The notes beneath the pieces are model-generated. The model made no database searches. It worked only from the letters and a program-made list of their open reading frames with translations, and was not told the DNA's origin. From Clostridiales bacterium (GTDB lineage: Bacteria > Bacillota > Clostridia > Christensenellales > Aristaeellaceae): a stretch of 59,209 nucleotides of DNA. Position 1 is the first letter of the stretch; each line of letters opens with the position of its first letter. Shown piece by piece: positions 44,861 to 54,258 of this stretch. The translations under genes and the position numbers were made by a program. The stretch lies in assembly GCA_012837965.1 (NCBI GenBank), contig DUQF01000018.1, positions 1-59,209 of the forward strand. Reading direction: 5' to 3'.

Positions 44861-45589
44861 TCAGGCGTTACGTGTGCGCACGGTCTGGATATTGCTATAC
44901 TCAGATAGATGGCCGACAATATTTACATACTCAACCTTTTTGGGTAGGTGCAGGGTGTATACGTTAGTGTATAGGTTGCGTTCTTGCTGATTGATGTCTG
45001 TAATGGCCTCCACATGGAAGTCAATATCTAAAATTAATACGCCAAGTGATTCAAAATACGTGTTGATAAAGGGTAAGGTTGCGGCTCGGTTGAAAAATTT
45101 AACTTCGACATGCTTAACGGCGTTGATTTTGATGACCCTGCCCAAGAAAAGGAGCACGATAGTAATTAGGGTACCAATAAACAGCCCCATCCATGTGTAA
45201 CCAAAACCCACCAAAAGGCCGAGGCAGGCAACGTTCCAGACGCTTGCGGCCGTTGTTAGACCGGAGATTTTTTTTTGAGCCATAAAAATGGTGCCGGCAC
45301 CAAGAAAGCCGATACCGCTGATAACTTGTGCCGACAAACGGCCAAGAGTATAGGTTGTCTTATCAATGGCGGAAATGCTTAACGTAGGGTCGCTGGACAA
45401 AAGGCATTCAAGAAGCGCCACGCTGCAGGCACCCAAACAAACTAGCACGTGTGTTCGCATACCGGCCGGACGGTTTTTATACTCTCTTTCCAATCCGATG
45501 ATGCCGCCAACTAAAAGAGCGGCAAAAATGCGGAAGAAAAATTCAAGGTTGGTAAGGGAGTTGGCTGTCAATAAAAAGTTTAGATCCAT
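44861..45589 (-). CDS. MgtC/SapB-family membrane protein
   Basis: A 242-residue protein. The N-terminal ~150 residues form four or five helices with the MgtC core: EFFFRIFAALLVGGIIGLER, RPAGMRTHVLVCLGACSVAL, ISGIGFLGAGTIF and TTAASVWNVACLGLLVGFG. A soluble C-terminal ACT-like domain follows (residues ~155-242). MgtC relatives help survival at low magnesium, and in pathogens inhibit an F-type ATPase; many are simply of unknown transport role. The ATG at 45589 is chosen because GGAGG is five bases upstream. Confidence 0.9.
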   Translation of the reverse strand: MDLNFLLTANSLTNLEFFFRIFAALLVGGIIGLEREYKNRPAGMRTHVLVCLGACSVALLECLLSSDPTLSISAIDKTTYTLGRLSAQVISGIGFLGAGTIFMAQKKISGLTTAASVWNVACLGLLVGFGYTWMGLFIGTLITIVLLFLGRVIKINAVKHVEVKFFNRAATLPFINTYFESLGVLILDIDFHVEAITDINQQERNLYTNVYTLHLPKKVEYVNIVGHLSEYSNIQTVRTRNA

Positions 45590-45643
45590 ATATCCTCCGG
45601 ACAATTTCCTCCAATTTTGAGGTTTTGGAGATTTTGGTATGTT

Positions 45644-45673
45644 ATTATACAGTAAAATTCATATAATAGTCAA
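45644..45673 (-). promoter_or_regulatory. Promoter of the mgtC gene
   Basis: On minus, TTGACT (45668-45673), 18 bases, TATAAT (45644-45649). The leader of about 48 bases contains a small hairpin, CTCCAA-N10-TTGGAG (45609-45630), just before the ribosome site. Confidence 0.7.
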
Positions 45674-45736
45674 TGAAGAATTCAAATATTTTGTCTGTAC
45701 TTGACTGCCGTACGTTGACAAGCTCCATTGATCAAT

Positions 45737-45765
45737 TTGCCAAACGCCTATTCATAGGATATAAT
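45737..45765 (+). promoter_or_regulatory. Promoter of the small membrane protein gene
   Basis: TTGCCA (45737-45742), 17 bases, TATAAT (45760-45765), about 95 bases before the ATG at 45861. Confidence 0.7.
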
Positions 45766-45860
45766 TTATTTGTAAAGGTGATGCCTTTTATTAAGCGAAG
45801 AGTTGGAATAGCACCACTATCTTTAAGGTGACAGAGCAATTTCCGGCAAGGAGATTTCAA

Positions 45861-46340
45861 ATGTATTCACGTTTTAGAACAGACAGGATTACCCTGCAAA
45901 AGGGAGATAAACGTCCTCTCAATCAGAAGTTGCTGATTGGGTTAATTGTTTTTTTCATGGTGACTACCATCCTGTTTATGTCTTTGTATTTAGCAGGTAG
46001 GGGAGCAAAGCCCCAGGTTAAATCATTGATTGAGCGCTACACCGTGATAGCGGTTTCCGATGCGATTGATGCGGTTAACCGTTTGACTACCGGCATTCAG
46101 TCGGATTCGGCAGCCAAGCTTGCGCTGGTTCGTCAAAACATTTATTTGATCGATAGACTAAGCAGCCTTTGCTTAGCCATTTGCGGTGAAGCAACCGTTC
46201 CGCCCGAGGCGTTAACAGCCCTGTATGATGATGTAAACAACTACCAAGAGCTTTTACAGACAGTTTCGTCATCCACCCTTGAAACAAGGTCTATGTTGCT
46301 CAATCACCTCTTATCTCTTCAAGATCTTTTGACCAGGTAG
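45861..46340 (+). CDS. Small single-pass membrane protein, unknown
   Basis: A 159-residue protein not assigned to a family. A basic cytoplasmic start (MYSRFRTDRITLQKGDKRP) precedes one membrane helix (about residues 31-52, LIGLIVFFMVTTILFMSLYLAG). The outer part is helical and looks like a coiled bundle (residues 60-155), with two Cys in LSSLCLAICGE. It has no conserved catalytic signature. The start is the ATG at 45861, with AAGGAG about eight bases upstream. Its last 41 bases overlap the convergent ispE gene. Confidence 0.7.
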   Translation: MYSRFRTDRITLQKGDKRPLNQKLLIGLIVFFMVTTILFMSLYLAGRGAKPQVKSLIERYTVIAVSDAIDAVNRLTTGIQSDSAAKLALVRQNIYLIDRLSSLCLAICGEATVPPEALTALYDDVNNYQELLQTVSSSTLETRSMLLNHLLSLQDLLTR

Positions 46341-47196
46341 GCAAGGCGCCGCCAAAGGCGGTGCTGAGGTATACGTTGTTATAATGTTTTTGAAGGTCTC
46401 TATAGGTGATTTTTGCCCTTTCGGATGATTTATATACCCCGTAAACGCTGGAGCCGCTTCCGCTCATTTGAGCAAAGTGCGCTCCGCTTTTTGTAAGGTC
46501 TGCTAAAGCCTTGGTTATTTCAGGACACAGCGCCTGTGAAAGGGGTTGCAGGTCGTTGCGGAGGGTTTGAGACAATCGTTTAAGATCGTTGTTTTTGAGC
46601 GCTTCTATGGCATTGTTCATATTGCTTGGCTTCAAGTTTTTTAGATTAACTCTTGAAAAGACTTTTTTGGTAGAAAGGCTTTGTTCAGGCTTAATAATAA
46701 TCAGGTATTGGTCGTGTGCAAAGCTTATCGGCTCCAATATCTCTCCGATACCTTCCACCTTACATGGCGTACTTTGAAGACAAAAAGGAACGTCTGCGCC
46801 CAGTGTTAGCCCGATTTTTTCAAGCGCTTCAAGTGGTAAATGCAGGGAATATAATCGATTGAGGGCGTGAAGAGTTGTGGCTGCGTTGGCGCTTCCGCCG
46901 CCTAGTCCGGCTCCTACGGGAATTTTTTTATCAATGCGTATTTGACAGGGGAGAGGCTTGTTTACATAGGTAGATAGCGCCTTTGCGGCTTTGATAATCA
47001 GGTTATTATTATCGGCAACCAATGGTTCGTTTCCGATAATTTCAAGCGACAACTTATTGCTTTTTGTGAACCACATTTGGTCAAACAGGTTAATGCGGCT
47101 ATTAAGCATTTGGAGGGTGTGATAACCGTCGTCTCTGCGTCCAGTGATAGCAAGATACCAGTTAATTTTGGCATAGGCCTTATATTCTAGTGTCAT
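46300..47196 (-). CDS. ispE: 4-diphosphocytidyl-2-C-methyl-D-erythritol kinase
   Basis: A 298-residue GHMP kinase of the non-mevalonate (MEP) isoprenoid pathway, phosphorylating CDP-methylerythritol. It begins with LEYKAYAKINWYLAITGRRDDGYH and has the ATP loop PVGAGLGGGSANAATTLHAL near residue 93, LGADVPFCL and the C-terminal GAHFAQMSGSGSSVYGVY. The ATG at 47196 forms an ATGA overlap with the histidine kinase stop, so it closes the long operon. The last residues overlap the convergent small membrane protein gene. Confidence 0.96.
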   Translation of the reverse strand: MTLEYKAYAKINWYLAITGRRDDGYHTLQMLNSRINLFDQMWFTKSNKLSLEIIGNEPLVADNNNLIIKAAKALSTYVNKPLPCQIRIDKKIPVGAGLGGGSANAATTLHALNRLYSLHLPLEALEKIGLTLGADVPFCLQSTPCKVEGIGEILEPISFAHDQYLIIIKPEQSLSTKKVFSRVNLKNLKPSNMNNAIEALKNNDLKRLSQTLRNDLQPLSQALCPEITKALADLTKSGAHFAQMSGSGSSVYGVYKSSERAKITYRDLQKHYNNVYLSTAFGGALPTWSKDLEEIRGD

Positions 47197-48650
47197 TGAA
47201 TGCCTCCTTTGGCAAGAGCCAACGTAAACCGCATAGCCGTACCTTGGCTTTGTTCAAGCAAATAAATGTTTTGCTGGTGATTATCTATGATTTTTTTAGA
47301 AATAGCCAAGCCCAATCCCGTACCTGCGCCGGAGGTATGCGCTTTTTCTGCCATGTAAAAGCGATCAAAAATGTGTGGCGCATCTTCAGACAGGATGCCA
47401 ATACCATTATCACGCACAGTAATTTCGGCATGTGTATCCAAGGTTTTGGTTTGGATATGAATTTCACCGTTATCAGGAGTATATTTGATGGCATTATCAA
47501 TCAGGTTAATCAGCACCTGTTCAATGCTGTCTTGATCGGCAAAAACATAGAGAGGCTTTTCATCAAAGTCCAATGACAGCCCGAGTGATTTTTGTTCAAG
47601 TGCGTTAATTTTTGTGATGATTACCCTGCGTATGCATTCATGGATATCGAAGGTGGTTTTATGAAGCGTTTGTCCGCTTTCCATTTTTGATAAGTCGAGC
47701 AGCTGCCTTACCAGTGTATTCAGGCGGATGCTTTCGTTTTTCACAATGGTTAAGTGTTTTTTCTGCTCATCCTCCGGTATGGTACCGTCCAGTATCCCTT
47801 CCACAAAACCGTGGATGCTGGTAATAGGGCTTGATAGTTCGTGTGAAATATTGGCGATAAAATCTTTCCGGGTTTGTTCAACTACTGAAAGGCTTTGGGC
47901 CATGGAGTTGAAGGCAAGCGCCATATCCTCTATTTCCGTGGTTCCTTCACCTTTGATTTCCACCTGAAATTCACCACGTGCAAGCGACTTTGCGGCAAGC
48001 GCCATATTCTGCAGGGGGGAGGTTAAACGTTTACTGATAAACCAAAAGCCAAGGACAGTTACCGCATAGATAATTGCAGCCCCTACACCGATACGCCATG
48101 CAAGCGGCAAAAAGCTTGCTTGTATGCTTTGCGCAGCCGTTTGGATATAGACAGCGCCGATGGTTCGGGATGAAAATTGGATGGGGATGGCAACGGTCAG
48201 CATTGGACCTTGGGATGAGCGATAATAATTGGAGATGGTTTCCCCGTTTAAGACTCTGAGCAAATTTTCTGTAATTAATGTGGAGTCAAAGTTAGAGGCA
48301 AGTTCCTGATGCTCTTGGATGATGGAAAGAAAATAGCTGGTTACGTTACCTTTTGTATCGACAATCAGCGAGTAGGCATCGTACACTTCATATAGGCTGC
48401 GCAGCTTCTTTTCAAGTAGAGTACGGAGGGCTTCGGCATCGCCAAAATACAACCTACGTTCCGATAGTGCTCGCTGAACGGCCAAATCGGCAATATCCTG
48501 CGCTTGGGTGGTAAGGGCGGCAAGGCGGGCGTTTATTTCATTATCCCGTATAGAAAGGTAGCTTATGCCAAAAAGCAAGCCTACACATAAAAAGATAACG
48601 ACAAAGCCTGTTAGCATCAGGCGGGAAAAAATGGTGCGAGGCGCAAACAT
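47193..48650 (-). CDS. Sensor histidine kinase
   Basis: A 485-residue membrane kinase: helix 1 (~12-32), an extracytoplasmic sensor of about 140 residues (dCache-like position), helix 2 (~172-195), HAMP, HisKA with the phospho-acceptor His in FIANISHELSSPITSIHGF near residue 275, and HATPase_c with N box DQVLINLIDNAIKY-like EQVLINLIDNAIKYTP, G1 DNGIGIL and G2 GAGTGLGLAISKKI. It is translationally coupled to its response regulator (TAATG). The stimulus is unknown; the architecture is like PhoR/ResE/VanS-type kinases. Confidence 0.93.
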   Translation of the reverse strand: MFAPRTIFSRLMLTGFVVIFLCVGLLFGISYLSIRDNEINARLAALTTQAQDIADLAVQRALSERRLYFGDAEALRTLLEKKLRSLYEVYDAYSLIVDTKGNVTSYFLSIIQEHQELASNFDSTLITENLLRVLNGETISNYYRSSQGPMLTVAIPIQFSSRTIGAVYIQTAAQSIQASFLPLAWRIGVGAAIIYAVTVLGFWFISKRLTSPLQNMALAAKSLARGEFQVEIKGEGTTEIEDMALAFNSMAQSLSVVEQTRKDFIANISHELSSPITSIHGFVEGILDGTIPEDEQKKHLTIVKNESIRLNTLVRQLLDLSKMESGQTLHKTTFDIHECIRRVIITKINALEQKSLGLSLDFDEKPLYVFADQDSIEQVLINLIDNAIKYTPDNGEIHIQTKTLDTHAEITVRDNGIGILSEDAPHIFDRFYMAEKAHTSGAGTGLGLAISKKIIDNHQQNIYLLEQSQGTAMRFTLALAKGGIQ

Positions 48651-49339
48651 TACAGCACCTCAAACTTGTAGCCTACGCTAAATACCGTTTTAATTTTCCA
48701 ACCATACTGCTCACACTGGGGCAGCTTTTCCCGAATACGCTTGACGTGCACATCGATTGTTCGGCTATCTCCGAAATAATCATAACCCCATACTTTTTCA
48801 AGAAGTTGTTCCCTTGTAAATACTTGATTGGGATGAAGGGCTAAAAAATAAAGGAGTTCAAGCTCCTTGGGCGGCATATCAATAGATATGCCCTGATAGG
48901 TAACCTCGTAACGCTTTAAGGAAAGAGTAAGCTCGGGATAAGTAAGATGATCGGAACCATCTTCCTGCTGGAGGGTGATTGCCCTACGAAGCACAGCCTT
49001 TACCCGAGCGATTAGCTCCTTGGGCTCAAAGGGCTTGGTGATATAATCATCGGCTCCAAGCTCCAAGCCCAGTACCTTGTCAATGGTTTCACCCTTAGCA
49101 GATAACATGATAATGGGAACAGAGCTGATTTTGCGAACCTGCTTTAATACTTCCCAGCCGTCCATACCGGGCAGCATAATATCAAGCAAAAGGAGGTTGG
49201 GCGGATTTTTTTTGAAAGCCGAAAGCGCCTCATCACCTCTTAAATAAAGTTCGGTAATGTATCCTTCTTTTTCAAGATAGACCCTTAATAGTTCTGCTAT
49301 GCTGCGGTCATCATCGACCACCATGATGGTTTGATTCAT
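48650..49339 (-). CDS. OmpR/PhoB-family response regulator
   Basis: A 229-residue regulator. The receiver domain has acidic pocket VVDDD, the phospho-Asp in LLLLDIMLPGMDGWEV near residue 54, switch Thr/Ser in MLSAKGE and Lys in TKPFEPKEL. A winged helix follows (YFGDSRTIDVHVKRIREKL). The ATG at 49339 follows AGGAAAGG. It lies 12 bases after mutS2 and is coupled to the histidine kinase; it should control genes responding to the same signal. Confidence 0.94.
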   Translation of the reverse strand: MNQTIMVVDDDRSIAELLRVYLEKEGYITELYLRGDEALSAFKKNPPNLLLLDIMLPGMDGWEVLKQVRKISSVPIIMLSAKGETIDKVLGLELGADDYITKPFEPKELIARVKAVLRRAITLQQEDGSDHLTYPELTLSLKRYEVTYQGISIDMPPKELELLYFLALHPNQVFTREQLLEKVWGYDYFGDSRTIDVHVKRIREKLPQCEQYGWKIKTVFSVGYKFEVL

Positions 49340-49351
49340 TTGCCTTTCCTC

Positions 49352-51694
49352 TTATTTTAGGTTCACAACCGTTACGCCGGCCTCGCCTTCACCATATAGA
49401 CCCTCCCTAAAACTCTTAACGGCGGGATGCCCTTTCAGGTGCCTGGTTATGCCTTCTTTTAGCACGCCCGTTCCCTTGCCGTGGATAATGGTCACCTCAT
49501 TCAGGCTATTGAGCAGGGCGTTGTCCAGGAAACGATCGACATTTAGAAGGGCTTCGTCAAGGTTCATGCCCCTTAAATCACAATCTAAGGATACTTTTCT
49601 TGACTTGGCGGAGCTTGACCTGACAATGGTTTTTTGTTTCTTGGGTTTTTCGTTGATTTTTTCAAGGTGGTGAACAGGCACGGTCATTTTGATGTTTCCT
49701 GCTAAAATTTGCACTTCGTTTTTGCTGTCTGGGTTAGACAGTACCTTCGCTGTCGTTCCGCCTGCCATCATGCGCACATGATCGCCTTTATGGATTTCAT
49801 CAAACAGCGGCCGTTCAATGCTTACATCACCACCGCTAATGTTCTTTTCCATTTGACCAAGGCGGCGGCTTACATCGCTGATGCGACCGCCGGAAACGTT
49901 TTGCTCCCTGAGCATGTCTTTTAACTCTTTAATCAGAGCTGCGCTTTCTTTGCGTGTTTTGTCAACCACTTTGCGGGCATCCTGTCGTGCTTTTTGAGCG
50001 GCCTGCCGGTATTTTTCTTCTGTTTTCTGGCGGTATTCTTCCGCTTCTTTCAGAGCATCCTGCCTTGACTTAACCAACTGCTGAGCTAATTGACTGTCTT
50101 TCTCGGCTTCTATACGGCGCTGTTGGGCGGTGGCAATGACGTCTTCAAAGCGTACGCTTTCGCCGGACAGAAGGCTTTGAGCATCGTTGATAATGGAAGT
50201 GGGTAAGCCAAGACGCTTGGCAATTTCAAAGGCGTTGGATTTTCCAGGCAGACCAATGAGTAGTCTATAGGTCGGGCGAAGGGTTGCTAAGTCAAATTCC
50301 ACACTGGCGTTTTCAATGCCGGGCGTGGTTAAGGCATAGGCTTTCAATTCGCTATAGTGCGTGGTGGCAATAGTGCGTATATTGCGTCGCTTTAAGCGGG
50401 CAAGGATGGCCTGCGCCAAGGCTGCGCCTTCGGTTGGGTCGGTACCTGCGCCCAGCTCGTCAAAAAGGACGAGCGAATCATCTTCCACCTCATCTAAGAT
50501 GCGCACAATATTGGTCATGTGCGAAGAAAAGGTGGATAGGGACTGCTCTATAGACTGTTCATCGCCAATATCGGCAAACACTTCGCCAAAGACAGACAGC
50601 TCCGTGCCCGAAAGTCCCGGCACTTGCAAACCGGCCTGCGCCATGAGTGTAATAAGTCCTGCTGTTTTTAACGCCACGGTTTTACCACCCGTATTTGGGC
50701 CTGTAATAACTAAAGAGGTAAACGAATCGCCCAGCACCATGTCGCAGGGGACGGCGGTAGCGGGGTCAAGTAGTGGGTGCTTAACGCCTACTAAGCGAAA
50801 ATACTTCCGGTTATTCATCAGCGGGCGAATGGCGTTCATTTCGGAAGCAAGCCGCCCTTTGGCAAAGATAAAATCAAGCTGTGACAGTATCTCGACATTT
50901 AGCGCAATTGTTGGCGCAACGTCTGCTATCTGCGATGAAAAAGCAGCTAAAATACGTTCAACTTCCTGTTTTTCTTTGGCTTTCCATTGTTTTAAGTCGT
51001 TACCAAGTTCCACAAGGGCCATGGGCTCAATAAAGAGGGTGGCGCCGCTTGAAGACTGATCGTGCACCAAGCCCGGCACCATTTGTCGAAACTCCTGCCG
51101 AACAGGGATGACGTATCGTCCGTTTCGTATGGTTACGATGGGTTCCTGCAGATATTTTGAAAAGCTGGGTTGACGAATCAGGCTGGATAATTTGTCTTTG
51201 ACCCGTTCGTTGATAATGCGCAACTGACGGCGAATGTACATTAGGTCGCTTGAGGCGCTGTCCGCAAGCTCTTCCTCATTTAGAATAGATTCCGTCAGGT
51301 CTTTTTCAAGGCTGCGCAAGGGTTGAGCGCCTGCCGCAATAGCGGCGAGCGTTTGCGTATGTTCATTGTCGCTCACAAGGGCGCTGCGGCAAGAACGGGT
51401 CACACGCAGCGTTTCCGCTATTTCAAGCAGGGACCTTAAAGAAAGCACAGCCCCCTTCTGGGCGCTGATAAGGTATGGCCGCACGTCTGAAAAGTAAGTG
51501 ACGGGGCTTTTTCCTTGGAGGCTTAACACATACAAGGCTTCTTCCGTTTCCTGCTGGGCGGACTGTACCGCCTTGAGCGATTGAAAAGGAATGAGCGTTA
51601 AACAAAGCTCCTTACCTGCCGGTGTGATGGCAAGGTCAGAAAGCCGCCGAGTGATTTTGTTAAATTCCAGTATTTTTAAAGATTTTTCATTCAT
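49352..51694 (-). CDS. mutS2: Endonuclease MutS2
   Basis: A 780-residue MutS-family ATPase without mismatch-recognition domain. In Bacillota, MutS2 splits collided ribosomes or limits recombination. It has a clamp/lever part with long helices, Walker A TGPNTGGKTVALKTAG near residue 335, Walker B LVLFDELGAGTDPTEGAAL, a coiled-coil region (~520-620; AQQLVKSRQDALKEAEEYRQ), a KOW-like segment (PLFDEIHKGDHVRMM) and a C-terminal Smr domain with DLRGMNLDEAL and IIHGKGTGVLKEGI. The ATG at 51694 follows GAGGT; open frame further upstream belongs to the U32 gene. Confidence 0.95.
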   Translation of the reverse strand: MNEKSLKILEFNKITRRLSDLAITPAGKELCLTLIPFQSLKAVQSAQQETEEALYVLSLQGKSPVTYFSDVRPYLISAQKGAVLSLRSLLEIAETLRVTRSCRSALVSDNEHTQTLAAIAAGAQPLRSLEKDLTESILNEEELADSASSDLMYIRRQLRIINERVKDKLSSLIRQPSFSKYLQEPIVTIRNGRYVIPVRQEFRQMVPGLVHDQSSSGATLFIEPMALVELGNDLKQWKAKEKQEVERILAAFSSQIADVAPTIALNVEILSQLDFIFAKGRLASEMNAIRPLMNNRKYFRLVGVKHPLLDPATAVPCDMVLGDSFTSLVITGPNTGGKTVALKTAGLITLMAQAGLQVPGLSGTELSVFGEVFADIGDEQSIEQSLSTFSSHMTNIVRILDEVEDDSLVLFDELGAGTDPTEGAALAQAILARLKRRNIRTIATTHYSELKAYALTTPGIENASVEFDLATLRPTYRLLIGLPGKSNAFEIAKRLGLPTSIINDAQSLLSGESVRFEDVIATAQQRRIEAEKDSQLAQQLVKSRQDALKEAEEYRQKTEEKYRQAAQKARQDARKVVDKTRKESAALIKELKDMLREQNVSGGRISDVSRRLGQMEKNISGGDVSIERPLFDEIHKGDHVRMMAGGTTAKVLSNPDSKNEVQILAGNIKMTVPVHHLEKINEKPKKQKTIVRSSSAKSRKVSLDCDLRGMNLDEALLNVDRFLDNALLNSLNEVTIIHGKGTGVLKEGITRHLKGHPAVKSFREGLYGEGEAGVTVVNLK

Positions 51695-51701
51695 ATAGAC
51701 C

Positions 51702-54020
51702 TCACAGAACGCCCAATTCATAGCAACCAAGGGCTTGGGATTTTTCATCAGCCCCCTGCAAAATGCGCTGATATTTTTGCAAAATGGATAAAATTTCTTT
51801 TTTCCCTTCAATCGTGTGCACGATGAGCCATTGATATGCCCGGCTTGCTTGCGAACCGATATCAAGGGGCTGGTCGTTTAGTAGTAGATTAACGCAACCC
51901 TCCAGGCCTCGGTACGGATAGAGGGGATAGGCTCGGTTGCTCTCATCTATCAGGCTGTGACCGATGGTCCCCTCGCCTCGCTGGCACAAGCTGCAGTTGA
52001 CGCGACCTTGTTGAAGTCCACGTTTCACCCGCTCAGGACAGTGACTTAACACCATCAAAGGCGTACGGCCATAGACTTGCAGTGTTAGGGGGAGTACATC
52101 CCGATCAAGCGCTTCCATTTCAGCCAAGGAACACTCAATGGGCAGCATGGCTTCCATGATATTTTGCTCATCAAGCAGCTTGAGGGTTTGATTGTTCCAT
52201 AGGTAGATGTCTTGCCCGGAGATTTTTCTTAATACGTTCATGCCTAATTGGTCTGGGCTAGCAAGTACGCAGGCGATGTTTTGTTTGTTTATTAGCGTTT
52301 CAAGCCGGTTTAGCAACTCATCGTTTGCCTTCGGTGGAAGAACAAGGGCATCTTGTGTACGTAACTGACCAACCTCCTCTTTTAAGGTAGGGGAAGCATA
52401 GTCTTTAGGAGCATAGAAAAAGCGAACGCCGGCTTTGTGGCATGGTTTCAGCAAGCTTAAGTCATGGGACTGGAGGGTCAGAGGAATAAAGGGCGGTTTT
52501 GCAACAGCACGTTTTTGAACGGTGTAGAAATTATTTGCCACCGACCGCTTATAGGAAGCAACTTTCTCTTGAAGCCATCCCCCCATAGCAGTGCGTCTAA
52601 GCGCATTTATCGAAGAAACTGGGATAAAGGCGGGCTGTGGTGATTCAAAAGTAAAATAGCCAATTTCTATCGGGAAATCTCCCGATTTTCGCACGCTGCT
52701 TTCCGCTTTTTCTCTGGTGAGGGGAGCGTTTTTGGCATGAAGCGCTATATCGCCTTCGGCTTCAAAAAACGTTTCATCGTCAAAAAGCCTAAAATGCATG
52801 TTTTGTTCCGGCACAAGGGAAAGACTCGCATCAACCGTAAATGCGGGCAGGGGCTGTTCGTAGCTTTGGCGCAGACGGCTTAATAGCTTGGCGTCGTCCA
52901 GCCGGTAAATAGTATCTCCTGCCCTACAGGGGCCATGCATGCGCAGGGTGGCGACTGAACCTTGAGATAGTTGCTTGCCGGAATAAATCATCATATGCCG
53001 GTGCTGTCCCCGCGCTTCAAGGCCATCCTGATCGTTCAAATCCTTACTCAGGAGAACGTCTGTCAGGTAGACGTTCCGCTGCTTCGTGCTTTTGATTACC
53101 CGACCGATGGGGATACCCTCATGGGAAACATGCCAAGGGTGAATGATAGCCGCATCTTCACCGCCCAAAAGATAGCCTTGGCTAAAGCCGCCTCGATTGA
53201 AAATCTGCTTAAGATCTTCTTCGGCTTGCTTTTTTTGAGCGGAGTCAAGGCTATTATCCAATTGCCTTCGGTAAGCGTCTGTCACACAGGAAACATATTC
53301 GGGGCGCTTGAGCCGGCCTTCAATCTTTAGCGATGAGATGCCGGCTTCTTTTATGGTTTCAAGCGTATTAAAACAGTTGATGTCCTTTGTAGACAGCCAT
53401 GCGGCGTTTTCACCCTTATAGGTGTATTGTTCCCTACACGCTTGGGCGCATCGCCCTCTGTTGCCGCTGCGTCCGCCTCGCATAGAAGATAAAGTGCACA
53501 GTCCGCTAACGCTTACACATAGGGCGCCATGCACAAAAACTTCGGTTTTGATGCCTTGTTTTTCTGCTTTTTGAATGGTTTCCAAGTCGGTTTCCCGTGC
53601 AAAAACTACCCGATCGATGCCAAGCTGTTTTGTGTGCAGCGCTCCTCTTAGAGTACTGATGGCCATTTGTGTGGAAGCGTATACCGGCAAGTGCGGTAAA
53701 TGTTGCTTGATTAAACGCAAAGCGCCCAAGTCCTGTACGATGACCGAATCGACTTTGAGGGCATCAAGCGTTTTTACTAAAGACAAAAAATCGCTTAGTT
53801 CACTTTGCTTTAACAGCGTGTTCACTGTCACGTAGATTTTCTTTTGGTAAAGGTGGCACAGACGAACGGCTTCTTTTAGCTTCTCTATGTCAAAGCTGGC
53901 GTTTATCCGTGCGCCAAAGGCGGCGGCGCCCAAATACACTGCATCCGCACCGGTATGAATGGCAGCAGCGAGCGCCTGAAGGTTACCGGCAGGTGCAAGT
54001 AGTTCAGGGGTTTTGCTCAA
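51702..54020 (-). CDS. Peptidase U32-family protein
   Basis: A 772-residue U32 protein with the extended C-terminal region (DUF3656 type), as in RlhA/YrrO-like enzymes that introduce hydroxycytidine in 23S rRNA or similar prephenate-dependent modifications. The core has ELLAPAGNLQALAAAIHTGA, VYLGAAAFGARIN, VFVHGALCVSVSGLCTLSS with conserved Cys, RGGRSGNRGRCAQACRE, and SLKIEGRLKRPEYV; four Cys could hold an iron-sulfur cluster. The start is the TTG at 54020, inside the end of zapA, with AAGGA upstream. The exact reaction is unclear. Confidence 0.87.
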   Translation of the reverse strand: MSKTPELLAPAGNLQALAAAIHTGADAVYLGAAAFGARINASFDIEKLKEAVRLCHLYQKKIYVTVNTLLKQSELSDFLSLVKTLDALKVDSVIVQDLGALRLIKQHLPHLPVYASTQMAISTLRGALHTKQLGIDRVVFARETDLETIQKAEKQGIKTEVFVHGALCVSVSGLCTLSSMRGGRSGNRGRCAQACREQYTYKGENAAWLSTKDINCFNTLETIKEAGISSLKIEGRLKRPEYVSCVTDAYRRQLDNSLDSAQKKQAEEDLKQIFNRGGFSQGYLLGGEDAAIIHPWHVSHEGIPIGRVIKSTKQRNVYLTDVLLSKDLNDQDGLEARGQHRHMMIYSGKQLSQGSVATLRMHGPCRAGDTIYRLDDAKLLSRLRQSYEQPLPAFTVDASLSLVPEQNMHFRLFDDETFFEAEGDIALHAKNAPLTREKAESSVRKSGDFPIEIGYFTFESPQPAFIPVSSINALRRTAMGGWLQEKVASYKRSVANNFYTVQKRAVAKPPFIPLTLQSHDLSLLKPCHKAGVRFFYAPKDYASPTLKEEVGQLRTQDALVLPPKANDELLNRLETLINKQNIACVLASPDQLGMNVLRKISGQDIYLWNNQTLKLLDEQNIMEAMLPIECSLAEMEALDRDVLPLTLQVYGRTPLMVLSHCPERVKRGLQQGRVNCSLCQRGEGTIGHSLIDESNRAYPLYPYRGLEGCVNLLLNDQPLDIGSQASRAYQWLIVHTIEGKKEILSILQKYQRILQGADEKSQALGCYELGVL

Positions 54021-54258
54021 GTTGTTTTTTCCTTATCCTGTCCACTTCGTTTTTTAGGACGACATTTTCTTCCGCAAGCTGCAGGGCTACCACCAATGCA
54101 AGGGCGGTGGATGTCAACCCTGAAGAACCGCTTGAAAGCTCACTCAGCCGATTGTTCACAATGGTCGCCACCTTCAACACGTGTTCTTCGGTATCGGAAG
54201 ACAGGATTTCCAGCCGCTGGCCTAATAGGGTCAGGGTATAGGCTTTCTTTTCACTCAT
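54004..54258 (-). CDS. zapA: Cell division protein ZapA
   Basis: An 84-residue FtsZ-associated protein that bundles protofilaments at the division site. N-terminal YTLTLLGQRLEILSSDTEEH is the small globular ZapA head; residues ~40-84 form a coiled coil ending EENVVLKNEVDRIRKKQLEQ. The ATG at 54258 overlaps the cyclophilin stop (ATGA). The link zapA-U32-mutS2 is common in Bacillota. Confidence 0.9.
   Translation of the reverse strand: MSEKKAYTLTLLGQRLEILSSDTEEHVLKVATIVNNRLSELSSGSSGLTSTALALVVALQLAEENVVLKNEVDRIRKKQLEQNP

Noticed and set aside
45590-45673. Magnesium riboswitch (M-box) upstream of mgtC
   Set aside because: The predicted leader is only about 48 bases, far too short for an M-box.
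50361-51059. 232-residue open frame on plus, antisense to mutS2
   Set aside because: Ser/Arg-rich translation typical of antisense frames; overlaps the conserved ATPase core of MutS2.
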